DNA from: Lepidodermella squamata
Taxonomy: Eukaryota > Gastrotricha
Assembly: GCA_047495785.1 (NCBI GenBank)
Contig: JBLDXI010000030.1
Coordinates: 496,001 to 560,000, forward strand
Length of the DNA: 64,000 bases
Direction of reading: 5' to 3'
Each line of letters begins with the position of its first letter. The stretch's first letter is position 1. Positions 16,525 through 24,674 of the stretch are shown one piece after another. The position numbers were made by a program, and so were the translations under genes. The notes under the pieces are model-generated. The model was given only the letters and a program-made list of their open reading frames with translations, was not told where the DNA came from and made no database searches.

Positions 16525-17255
16525 AAAGCTCCGTAATTTTTATCCCTAAAGAATGGAATGAACATAGCAAAAATAAAGGAAACGATAAATATATACGAAG
16601 TGATGGATCAGTGCCATTTGATGGAAATGTAAATATGAATAATAAAAGGATAGAGAATGTTGGCGACCCTGTGCATAATAGCGATGCAGTTAATCTGAAA
16701 GCTTTCGTGACAGAACGTGAGAAATTTATAAAGGGCTGTGAAGATAAACTAACATCACATGTTTCGACTTACAATACGTTCAAAGCCAAAGTTGAACAGG
16801 ATATGACGAAAATATCCGGTTTAAATCGGGAAAATATGTCTCTTTTTATGTCTGGGCATAATAGCATTGAAAATAAGAAATTCCTAGCATTTAATATTTT
16901 ACATTCTACTCATATGTCAATCGATAGCAGTGGTGCTTTTTCAGAGGGAGACGACGAAGGAGATGCGATTTTACCTGGTTCAGTGGCAATTAAGGAACCC
17001 CTTTTTGCCCGCATACAGCTGTGGATAGCCGTAAATGGAGAAAGCACCTCAATCGCGATCAGCCTAGTGAAGAATGAGCATCAAGTTTTGGGGAATAAAT
17101 ACTCCACATATAATCAGCTCGGAGAAACACGTTTAGAACACTTGGAAATGATTGAAAACTTTGATAGAGGTGATAAATTTCAGGTTTTATTGACAACCAA
17201 GTCTAAAATAACTTGTAAATTTTATCTAAGAATTTCTAGTTTATTATATAAATGA
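16521..17255 (+). CDS. Fibre-like attachment protein (244 aa)
   Basis: Residues about 27-60 (IRSDGSVPFDGNVNMNN, then NVGDPVHNSDAVNLKAF) match the repeat that recurs in phage and virus fibres (DGSVPMTGxLNMGNxxIxNVxDPxxxxDAVNxKYV), which forms a trimeric stalk. A helical segment follows (about 65-105). The C-terminal 130 residues are beta-rich, ending FQVLLTTKSKITCKFYLRIS, like a compact trimeric head of C1q/TNF type. Probable role: receptor binding at the vertex. It overlaps the upstream gene by 4 nt and the downstream gene by 4 nt, so it is tightly coupled to the membrane protein that follows. Confidence 0.75.
   Translation: MKSSVIFIPKEWNEHSKNKGNDKYIRSDGSVPFDGNVNMNNKRIENVGDPVHNSDAVNLKAFVTEREKFIKGCEDKLTSHVSTYNTFKAKVEQDMTKISGLNRENMSLFMSGHNSIENKKFLAFNILHSTHMSIDSSGAFSEGDDEGDAILPGSVAIKEPLFARIQLWIAVNGESTSIAISLVKNEHQVLGNKYSTYNQLGETRLEHLEMIENFDRGDKFQVLLTTKSKITCKFYLRISSLLYK
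17235..17239 (+). promoter_or_regulatory. TCTAG late-type box (gene at 17252)
   Basis: Inside the fibre gene end; 12 nt to the ATG. Confidence 0.65.
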
Positions 17256-17860
17256 CCGAGCATAATATTTATCCAACAGCCCCTAAATTGGAAACGCGTT
17301 TAGAAACAAACAGTACTCAGGAATTTAGGATTAGTGAAATTAAAAAACTAAAAGAAGTAATGAAAAACGAGATTGATTTTCGCCTTAAATGCTACGATAA
17401 GTATAAGAGATCAGCTAATGCACTTAATGGTGTTAATATCGGCCTGTCATCGATGTCAATTGGACTTGGCGTAGGAGGAATAGGGCTGCTAACAACTATA
17501 ATAAGCACTCCTATAGTTATTGTTTTAGAAGCTATTTCTATCGGATCTGGACTTGTTAGTATTGGGTTTGGTATTGGTGCTAAGCAGCTCATGAAAAAGG
17601 CTGAAAAGCATGAGAGATTGTGCATGCTAGCTATAAGCAAGCTGAACTCGATAAATGATCTAATATCGAAAGCACTGAATGACAATTTCATTAGTGATAG
17701 TGAGTATAAAATCATAACTAAAGAATATGAAAAATACTTAGAGATGAAGTCTCCGATTAAAAAAGATTTAGATAGTAAATCTTCTGTTAGTGATAAAGAA
17801 ATAAAAAAGGAGTTCATAAAAAAGATCCAAGAATTACAATTAGATGTAAAAAGTCGATAA
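17252..17860 (+). CDS. Glycine-zipper membrane hairpin protein (202 aa)
   Basis: Residues about 50-75 (GVNIGLSSMSIGLGVGGIG) and 85-112 (VIVLEAISIGSGLVSIGFG) are two Gly/Ser-rich hydrophobic helices separated by a short Pro turn. The flanks are charged coiled-coil-like helices. This resembles pore-forming or membrane-remodelling hairpins. Being fused at its start to the end of the fibre gene, it may be a vertex or entry component. No known enzyme motif. The end overlaps the convergent gene at 17840 by 21 nt. Confidence 0.65.
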   Translation: MTEHNIYPTAPKLETRLETNSTQEFRISEIKKLKEVMKNEIDFRLKCYDKYKRSANALNGVNIGLSSMSIGLGVGGIGLLTTIISTPIVIVLEAISIGSGLVSIGFGIGAKQLMKKAEKHERLCMLAISKLNSINDLISKALNDNFISDSEYKIITKEYEKYLEMKSPIKKDLDSKSSVSDKEIKKEFIKKIQELQLDVKSR

Positions 17861-18151
17861 TTCATTTGAATATTCATACGGCCGAACAGGATAGCCGAAA
17901 TTTAACTTTGGGCTTGGCACCTTTCTCGAATTCTGAGAATCTGCCACCTTATTCACCCTAATAATTGTTGGCTTCTTAGCTGAATACTCCTTACGTAATT
18001 TCAGTCCAACGTAGCCACTAATAATCACCAAAAAGATTACACATGTATACATAACTATCGTTTTCATTTCCAAATTGTTGATGTGGGCAGCTTTAACAAT
18101 TTCCTTGGTATGCCTTAACATCTCTTCCATGTAACTACAGGAATCGTGCAT
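17840..18151 (-). CDS. Single-pass membrane protein (103 aa)
   Basis: Short N-terminal helix (MEEMLRHTKEIVKAAHINN), then one clear transmembrane helix (TIVMYTCVIFLVIISGYVG, about residues 31-49), then a basic, Pro-rich tail (KPTIIRVNK, KVPSPKLNFGYPVRPYEY). Type unknown. A TATATAG lies just before the ATG, so it belongs to the early-type promoter group. Function not recognised. Confidence 0.65.
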   Translation of the reverse strand: MHDSCSYMEEMLRHTKEIVKAAHINNLEMKTIVMYTCVIFLVIISGYVGLKLRKEYSAKKPTIIRVNKVADSQNSRKVPSPKLNFGYPVRPYEYSNELSTFYI

Positions 18152-18163
18152 TTTTATTTTTTA

Positions 18164-18529
18164 CTATATACTCTCCCTGAGATTTTTCATTTCAGTGAGA
18201 AATTCTTTGATTTCGAGCTTTGCTTTCTCTTTCCTCTCTTTCTGACTTACTTTTCTAATTTCAGCCTGTTTTTCTTGTTGCTGCTTAGTAGTTAAGAAGC
18301 TGTTATAAAGAGACTCAAACTTAATCTTCTCTTTTTCCATGTCTAACAATTTTCGCTCAATGTCTTTCGCCGATCCTTTTTTCATCTTTTCGAGTTCCCT
18401 GTACTGTTTACTTAACGTTTTGAATCCTACGGAAATATCCTTAATTTCTTGTTTTAACTGCTCTTGGATGCTTTCATTATCATCCAACATTTCATCCACT
18501 TCTGTCAGCGCTATGAATGTACCTGGCAT
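18164..18529 (-). CDS. Coiled-coil protein (121 aa), full copy
   Basis: Almost the whole chain is a Lys/Glu-rich coiled coil (KTLSKQYRELEKMKKG, then EKEKIKFESLYNSFL). N-terminus MPGTFIALTEVDEML. No Cys or membrane segment. Likely an oligomeric scaffold or regulator; family not recognised. A second, truncated copy lies immediately upstream at 18614-18895 as part of a tandem duplication. Confidence 0.7.
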   Translation of the reverse strand: MPGTFIALTEVDEMLDDNESIQEQLKQEIKDISVGFKTLSKQYRELEKMKKGSAKDIERKLLDMEKEKIKFESLYNSFLTTKQQQEKQAEIRKVSQKERKEKAKLEIKEFLTEMKNLRESI

Positions 18530-18606
18530 GTCTATATTAGTAGTCGAGAAATTTATTTTCGCTTTCTTCTCGCCTGAACTTTATTCATCGGCAAAATTTT
18601 TAGTGG
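18530..18606 (-). pseudogene. Remnant of the HTH gene 3' end
   Basis: On the minus strand this repeats the last codons of the HTH gene (the VQARRKRK region, original at about 18919-18960) plus its 3' spacer. It has no start and is a by-product of the tandem duplication with a period of about 365 bp. Confidence 0.7.
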
Positions 18607-18613
18607 ATATTGA

Positions 18614-18895
18614 TTATTTTCTAATTTCAGCCTGTTTTTCTTGTTGCTGATTAGCAGTTAAGAGGCTGCTATAAAGAGACTCGAACTTAATCTTCTCTTT
18701 TTCCATGTCTAACAATTTTCGCTCAATTTCTTTCTCCGATCCTTTTTTCATCTTTTCGAGTTCCCTGTACTGTTTACTTAACGTTTTGTATCCTACGGAA
18801 ATATCCTTAATTTCTTGTTTACACCGCTCTAGGATGCTTTCATAATCTTCCATCATTTCAATCACTTCTGTCAGCGCTACGAATGTATCTGGCAT
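18614..18895 (-). pseudogene. Truncated duplicate of the coiled-coil gene (93 aa)
   Basis: Begins MPDTFVALTEVIEMM and follows the full copy closely to QAEIRK. There the duplication junction creates a stop (TAA) where the full copy continues with about 28 more residues. The 5' region (TATATAGAC before the ATG) is intact, so it may still be expressed as a shorter, possibly dominant-negative form. Confidence 0.65.
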
Positions 18896-18918
18896 GTCTA
18901 TATAAGTTGTGGAGAAAT

Positions 18919-19215
18919 TTATTTTCGCTTTCTTCTCGCCTGAACCTCATTCATTGACATAATTTTTACTGGATACTGATTATTCTCTTCCGGGGGTAGT
19001 AAATTCACCTTAATATTGCCTCCATGCTGATGTTTATAGCCGGAGTTTTCTCTAAATTCTTGATTCGAGCCTAGCCATTTCTGTAAATTATAATATATCA
19101 TCCCTTTGCTCACGTTGAATTTCGCCGCAATTTGTAATACAGGAGTTTTGCCTTTAAAATATTCTTCAATAATTTTGGCTTTAGTTTCTGTGCTTATTTG
19201 TTTCGTTCTCAACAT
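18919..19215 (-). CDS. Helix-turn-helix DNA-binding protein (98 aa)
   Basis: Residues 5-50 form a transposase/Psq-type HTH (TKAKIIEEYFKGKTPVLQIA, then FNVSKGMIYYNLQKWL). The tail is basic (QARRKRK). Probable transcription or replication regulator of the element. TATATAAGG precedes the ATG, an early-class promoter. The DNA directly upstream is packed with GAACGTTTGAA-type repeats, which are good candidates for its operator. It lies next to the duplicated coiled-coil gene that shares its 3' end. Confidence 0.75.
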   Translation of the reverse strand: MLRTKQISTETKAKIIEEYFKGKTPVLQIAAKFNVSKGMIYYNLQKWLGSNQEFRENSGYKHQHGGNIKVNLLPPEENNQYPVKIMSMNEVQARRKRK

Positions 19216-19217
19216 AC

Positions 19218-20150
19218 TTACCTTATATACAGAAATTTTTTTAAAGTTTGAAAGTCTGAACGTTTAAACGTTTGAACTTCGCAGGCGTTGGCATGTGCCC
19301 TTTTACAAGCATATTTACACGTTTGAACGGTTGAAAGCTTGAACGTTTGAACGTTTGAAAGCTTGAATGTTTGAACGTTCGAATTATCAGTGTAAATTGT
19401 CAGATCAGCATGATATCGGTCGAACAGCCCAACTCGGCGATTACAGTTTCGAATCATCGGCCGACTTTGCGGATTAAAATCGCCTGCGGCTAACCTCGAT
19501 TGCGGCTAAAAATTGTGACCGAATTTATTTTTCAAATTTGCCCGGGTTTTATGAATTATCAGCTGATTTTGTGTATAACAGCTAAACTTGAGAAACAAGT
19601 TACAAATTTATTATTCTGAAAATTCCGAAGATGTCGCATACAAATCGCCTGCGGCTAACCTTGGGTTAATTATGACCGAATTTACTTTTCATCGCATTTT
19701 TTGGCGTTGACAGAGCAGACATTACATCATCTTATAAGCTGCTATTCGCATTCGTAGACATAGATCATATGAATCGGTAGGCTCTGCTGAAACTCCTAGA
19801 CCTTAGGAAAATTTGGTTGTCAAATCTCTCACAACGCTGGACACTGAAAATTGTTGAACCTTCGTTTGAAATCTGAACGTTCAAACGTTCGAACTTCATA
19901 GGCGTTGGCATGTACCCTTTTACCAGCATATTTACACGTTTGAACGGTTGAAAGCTTGAATGTTTGAACGTTCGAATTATCAGTGTAAGTTTGAAGATTA
20001 GATCTTTGTCAGATCAGGGTATTTAGCAAGATATCGGTCGAACAGCCCAACACATTCACGCTTACTGTTTCGAATTCAGTGAATCATCAGCCGTCTTCAC
20101 GAATGAAAATCGCATGCGGCCAACCTTGGGTTTATTGTGACCGAATTTTT
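19218..20150. repeat. Duplicated region rich in GAACGTTTGAA-type repeats
   Basis: A block at about 19250-19530 recurs at about 19865-20145. It has the shared order GAACGTT repeats, GGCGTTGGCATGT, CATATTTACACGTTTGAACG, TCAGTGTAA, GATATCGGTCGAACAGCCCA and ATCGC(C/A)TGCGGC. Short inverted units TTTGAACGTT/AACGTTCAAA occur many times. I see no coding sequence. It may be the operator region for the HTH gene or an origin-proximal region. Confidence 0.7.
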
Positions 20151-20307
20151 AATTCCTTAATTCTTGGCTTCAGCATAGTCAGTTACATGAAGCGCGAGAG
20201 TAACTCTCTGAATGTAATGAACGATACAGTCGAGCTAGCCAACGTGACTTTCCGTCCACAAGTGCCGGCTAAACCTCTGCGCGACGAGATTGGAGATCGG
20301 ACGTACG

Positions 20308-21020
20308 CCGAAATCGCGATTTCTGATACCGATTTCGACACGATCAACGCCGAATTTTTACAGTGGCCGTTGATAGTTTGTACAGAATTTCAAGGGCTAT
20401 CTAATGATATAAAATTTACAGAACGGCGATACTGGGTTTCGACTGAAAATTGATTTGTCAGCCAAATTGATTTGTCATCTAGGCCAAAATCGCGATTTCT
20501 GAGGCCGATTTCGACCCGATCGTTGCCGAATTTGTACAGCGGCTGTTGGCAGCTTGTACAGAAGTTCAAGGGCTATCTAATGATATAAAAATTATAGAGT
20601 GACGATACTTGATTCGCCTTGAAATTGCGATCAAAATCAGTTGATTTAGCATGCCAGCAATGCCAAAAAAGATATTTCTAGAGCCGATTTGTACCATATC
20701 GACGCTGAATTTTTACAGCGGCCGTTGTTAGTTTATATAGAATTTCAAGGGCTATCTAAAGGTATAAAATTCATGGAACGGTGATACTGGTTTCCGGCTA
20801 AAATAGCGATCTAAGTCGGTCAAATTGGCGTTCCGCCACAGCCAAAATCGTGATTTCCGAAGCCGATTTCGACATAATCGGCGGCGTTCTTGTTCAGCGG
20901 GCGCTGTTAGTTTGTACAGAATTTCAAGGGCTATCTAGTGATATAAAATTTATAGAACGGTGATACTGGGTTCGCCTGGAAATTGCAAGAAAAGTCGGTC
21001 AAATTGGTGTGCTAAATCTA
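20308..21020. repeat. Tandem repeat, four units of about 175-180 bp
   Basis: Units start near 20308, 20482, 20662 and 20841 with GCC(G/A)AAATCG-type sequence. Each contains CAGAATTTCAAGGGCTATCT (varied in one unit) and GATATAAAA. Divergence between units is moderate. No gene; 21021-21450 is also without a gene I can support. Confidence 0.85.
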
Positions 21021-21450
21021 AACGCCATTTTTAATTTTTTATTGCCTGATTCCCAGAGATGTTGACTCTGTCTGCTTTGAACTATTGCCTAGCACGCGCT
21101 CAAGACTTCGTCAAATTTTTTAATTGTTTCCGTTCATTCTCAGGACGGTACTGGATACATTTGAAGATTTACCATTGCGCTCAAAAGTGCAACTTGGGCG
21201 TGGACCCGTAGGCTGTAGGTGCTCATAGATAAATTCACTGAAGTTTAGTGCTTTCCGACCGAGTGTAGTATCTTTGGAGATTTACCATGAATACGGTGTC
21301 CAAATGCATTGAGCTCTATGGTAGTGCTCTATGGAGCTCCATGGATTCTACGGAAAAAACTCACAGTGAATGCAAGTGCGGTAATTTTTAAGGAGGCTGA
21401 AAGCATTCGCTATTATAATTTCAGCATTTCACATTTCACATTTCACTAAG

Positions 21451-22015
21451 ATGAATAGCTCTCTCTGCGTGTCATTGCTTTTAATAATGGCCATCGCATC
21501 AACCATTGCGATCAGCTGCTACGATAACCAAAAGGACAGCACATCACCACCCTCGGTTTTTGTTGGATGTCGTGCATGTTATGTAATTTTAGCCATTATT
21601 TCAAATCAAACCAAGTCTATAAATGAATTTTTTATAGCTTCTAGCCTACAGCGCTCAACGTGGGTCAATGACCTACAACCATTCTTGCATCAGAAATGCA
21701 GAAGTACCATGCAATACTCAAACCTCGGCTGCAGCATATTCCGGAACAGTTACCACGTCCTGTGTATGCTGTAGTGATTGGTGCAATTATAAGGCCTCTC
21801 CGTGCTATTTTACCGTAGACTCCCCTGTTATGCTCTACCTTAATACCAGCGGAGCATGGCAGGGGGCATTCGGCTCTAATACCGCAAATTCATATGACGT
21901 ATCAACTTCGGCCACCATAATCTCATCTACGAAGCGTAATTTCTCCCCTTTACCCTCCTCGAGTCATAATATTCTGATCCTAGGACTTGGTTTGGCCTTC
22001 ACGTCTGGCCTATAA
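21451..22015 (+). CDS. Ly6/three-finger GPI-anchored protein, spliced cargo (169 aa)
   Basis: Exons 21451-21582 and 21638-22015, phase 0, intron GTAATT...TTATAG. Residues 1-21 are a signal peptide, then ISCYDN begins the domain. Cysteines CYDN, GCRACY, HSCI, VPC, SCVCC and DWCN follow the Ly6/uPAR plan, with the hallmark CCSDWCN near the end of the domain. A Ser/Thr-rich stalk and a C-terminal hydrophobic tail (NILILGLGLAF) suggest a GPI anchor. Such proteins act at the cell surface as receptor modulators or, like CD59, as complement regulators. It lies inside the right end of the element with its own AATAAA (about 22085), so it is probably captured from a host. Confidence 0.75.
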
Positions 22016-22216
22016 AAAAATTCAGGCCAATGAATACCGCCACATGCCTTATTGAAAAAAAATGTACACTTAAATATTACTTTGAATAAACGAAAAAACG
22101 TTTTAAGCCACTGCGGATTTTTTAATGTCGCAATGAATAGACATTCTCTGTAAGAAGGTTCAATGAGTTATTTTTGCCTTTCACAATGCCGAGTGCCAAA
22201 TGATGAAAATCCATTG

Positions 22217-22502
22217 AGCAGGACGTCCTATCCGGAGTAAATTTCATTTCTAGGTGGTGTTCTGAAAACCACCCCTTTTCAGGCTGTTCTCAAAATTTTA
22301 AGATCGGAAAATTCGGACGACCGCTGAAACTCAATTTAATTTGAGCTGGATATGTCTAGGCGGCGATTTTGACTCTTTGGTGATGATTTTTGCATTTCGC
22401 ATAGCCCATGCGAAAAGCCGAAGATTTGCCGCGGAGAATATGATAAAAGATGAAAATTTTATTTTGAGGTGGCTGGCCCAGCTTCGGCCGATTCCTACTG
22501 CT
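22217..22502 (-). repeat. Right terminal inverted repeat
   Basis: Inverted copy of 1169-1454, with the same small hairpin block at 22398-22412. Confidence 0.93.
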
Positions 22503-22508
22503 CGTCCC
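22503..22508. repeat. Right target-site duplication CGTCCC
   Basis: Matches 1163-1168 exactly. The six-base length is that made by Polinton integrases. Confidence 0.88.
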
Positions 22509-22709
22509 GGCTCGATGATTCCACTTCGTGCACTTATTTGATAAGATAAAAGTTTCGAGTTTCGACCATATAAAACTAATTGACTGTGGGAAAAAACTTG
22601 ACTTATTCCAGACACGCCTTATCTCAAGAAACGAGATCCAAGTTAATTGAGGTTAGCCCAAAGCCCCAAAAAATTGAACAAATTGGACTACGACAGACCT
22701 TAGCTTAAA
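22509..22709 (+). promoter_or_regulatory. Upstream region of the 22710 peptide gene
   Basis: Paralogous to 25760-25963: both hold CACTTCGTGCACTT, a TATA-like ATATAAAAC or ATTATAAG, and AAAAAACTTGACTT(A/G)TTCCA. The first part is the cut end of a decayed hAT-type repeat whose other end is at about 1150-1168 across the insertion. Confidence 0.55.
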
Positions 22710-23047
22710 ATGAAAGCTGTTACACTTGTTCTGATTTTCGCTATTGCTGCTGTTCAGTGTTTGCCCCAAAGGGAATGTTCTGTGGGAAAATGCGACGCAA
22801 ATGGAGATTGCTGCAGAGGATTGTAAATAAGACTTTATATTCAATTCGATTTTGATATTCATACTGTTTCCAGCACATGTGAAACTGGCGGTTGTGTTAA
22901 ATCAGATTCGGGCTGTTCCATTCAGTCGTGCGATATCCACCAATGCTGTCCGGGATAGTAAGGACTTTATAAACTACTCTCATAGGACACGATAATTTTC
23001 CTGTAATTTCTAGTGTTTGCAATAGTGGACACTGTGTTGGCTGGTAG
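22710..23047 (+). CDS. Cysteine-rich secreted peptide A1 (76 aa, two modules)
   Basis: Exons 22710-22822, 22874-22957 and 23014-23047; both introns phase 2. Signal peptide MKAVTLVLIFAIAAVQC ends near residue 17. Mature modules are CSVGKC/CC/TC/C and CSIQSC/CC/C/C, spacing C-x4-C-x5-CC-x4-C-x4-C and C-x4-C-x4-CC-x4-C-x4-C, as in inhibitor-cystine-knot peptides. Each intron falls right after CC-x-G. Ends CVGW. AATAAA near 23226. Apparent stops at the exon ends (TTGTAA, GGATAG) are splice donors. Role unknown: antimicrobial, venom-like or structural peptides all fit. Its paralogue at 25964 differs at few residues. Confidence 0.88.
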
Positions 23048-23556
23048 GATCCTTCGGCCCTCTCAGGATTAGCTGACTATTATAAAAACAAAACAATCGA
23101 TTGCTTGCTTACAATGAAATATAGCTGCATTTGGTTTATTCATTATATAACCGTATTTCAAGGTACACTATCCGTTTCCGGTTCCTACATTACATCAATG
23201 ATTAACATACGGAATTGGATGCAAATAAAGAGTCTTTAAAAGCGTAAGTGGAGGTCACTACAGTCGCTTTCGTGTGTATTCAGGCATTTTATGAAAAGTT
23301 GAATTTACTAAACGGATTTGTAGAAGACTAATACGAGCTAAAGTGAAACTGAGAGCGCGTGATTTGTTCGACTGTTTCGAGTTGCTGCATTCCGTTTTCA
23401 GGGCGGTCTTAGATAACAAACGGAATTTGACGCAAAAAAAAATCCTAATAATAGCATGGAGGTCATAAATTCAGCTCTCAGATATCACTGGCAGTAGGTA
23501 TAAAATTACCGTTTATTTTGTTTATATTGAGATTTCGACCGTTAATTATTTGGGAG

Positions 23557-23929
23557 ATGAATTTTCAAATCGCAGTTTTTCTTTTGGTCTCCCTAATCGG
23601 GGCATCGTTCGCACTTGGAGCAGCTGAGCAGCTGTGCTCCAATTTCTCGGAGGCATGCGGGTCTCTAAAATGCTGCACGGGATTGTGAGTGATTTTCGAC
23701 AACGGAAATGTTGTATTCTATTCACTTCAAATAGATTGTGCAAAGATGGTCTCTGTGTGAGCGCATTGACATTGAATGCACCGACTAATGACTCGTGTTC
23801 AATCTGGAACTGTATCCCTCCCAATTATTGCTGCCGCCCCGGATAGTGAGTTCTTTCAATGTGGGTTCAATATTATTCATCGTAACTTTTATCAGCCGCT
23901 GCAGTTTTAGTGCCTGCGTTCGCCAATAA
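23557..23929 (+). CDS. Cysteine-rich secreted peptide B1 (two modules)
   Basis: Exons 23557-23684, 23735-23845 and 23896-23929; introns phase 2. Signal peptide MNFQIAVFLLVSLIGASFA, then CSNFSEAC...KCC, CKDGLC, CSIWNC...YCC, and C-S-F-S-A-C at the end. The last exon is 34 nt, the same as in A genes, and intron positions are identical, so A and B are one family. TATAAAA at about 23499 fits a promoter. The stop codon TAA (23927-23929) lies inside the AATAAA signal at 23925-23930, giving almost no 3' UTR before the poly(A) signal. Confidence 0.87.
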
Positions 23930-23969
23930 AACAACCATCGACTCTCTGTCGAGCCACACTTGATCTTTG

Positions 23970-24123
23970 ATGATTGAAAAACGCTGCTCGGTCACCACGA
24001 GTCGAACGCGGGAAATTCAGGTCAAGAAATAACACGCTAAGATGCTGGAAAATCTAACCAATCGCGTGCTTCAACAAATTTTAGTCCAGCCAATAGCGAT
24101 TTTGTGGATTCGTTGGTTCCATT
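23970..24123. repeat. Half copy of the MITE at 43002-43278
   Basis: Shares TTTTGTGGATTCG(T/A)TGGTTCCA, the AGCCAATAGCGATT block and CAAGAAATAACA with the 3' half of the complete element at 43 kb. The left arm is missing. Confidence 0.75.
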
Positions 24124-24334
24124 AAGTTGTTTGCATTCATTCAAGTTGATCATTCTCCGCCAGCCGCCCTAATCGCGCAAAATGAAGATAATGGATATTA
24201 TGTACTTAACCATTTTTTATTCAGCCAAAGCCAAAATTCGTTAGCTACGCGCCAAAAGGGCGGCTTAGCTTCACTGCCCGTAGTACGGCGCTGAACTGAA
24301 ATATTTGGATAATTTAGACTGACATTAGTTAAAA

Positions 24335-24674
24335 ATGAAGGCGGTTGCACTTATTCTGATTTTCGCTATTGCTGCTGTTCAGTGTATGCCTGAACAAGGA
24401 TGCTTTGTCGCAAAATGCGAATCGCATGGAGATTGCTGCAGTGGATTGTAAATGCAAATCAATCTATAACACTTGCCTTGGTGTTAAATTTTGATAATTT
24501 TACAGCCGATGTGATTCTGGCAGTTGTGTTCATTCAAGCGTTGGCTGCTCCAATGACAATTGCGATGGCGACGTATGCTGTTCAGGGTAGGATGGGTTAT
24601 GCCTTATAGAGAACACGCTAATCATTCTCTCATTTTCTAGTTATTGTCATTTCGGAGTCTGTTTGAGCAGATAG
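24335..24674 (+). CDS. Cysteine-rich secreted peptide A2 (two modules)
   Basis: Exons 24335-24447, 24506-24586 and 24641-24674; phase 2. Signal peptide MKAVALILIFAIAAVQC. Modules CFVAKC...DCC/C...C and CSNDNC...VCC/C...C. The second donor is GG|GTAGGA: the usual GGATA|GTAAG site has lost its GT, and an earlier GT is used, keeping phase and adding Gly-Tyr. The last exon encodes YCHFGVCLSR. The gene at the left edge of the window has the same donor, so this variant predates that duplication. AATAAA near 24860. Confidence 0.85.

Larger units (their letters stand above)
1169..22502 (+). mobile_element. Complete Polinton/Maverick (adintovirus-like) element, 21.3 kb
   Basis: The element is bounded by 286-bp terminal inverted repeats (1169-1454 and 22217-22502), both beginning 5'-AGCAGTAGGAATCGGC. 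A 6-bp duplication CGTCCC lies immediately outside each end. The 5'-AG terminus and the 6-bp target duplication are diagnostic for Polintons. Inside are the family hallmark genes: protein-primed PolB, retroviral-type integrase, FtsK/A32-type ATPase, adenain-type protease, penton and double-jelly-roll capsid protein. None has a frameshift or premature stop that I can see. The two flanks, joined, resemble the unoccupied paralogous site near 25740-25780. About 6 percent of TIR positions differ by eye, so the insertion is not brand new but remains coding-competent. Confidence 0.95.

Noticed and set aside
21668-22015. Independent 115-aa gene
   Set aside because: It is exon 2 of the Ly6-like gene; splicing from 21582 to 21638 restores a signal peptide and the first cysteines.
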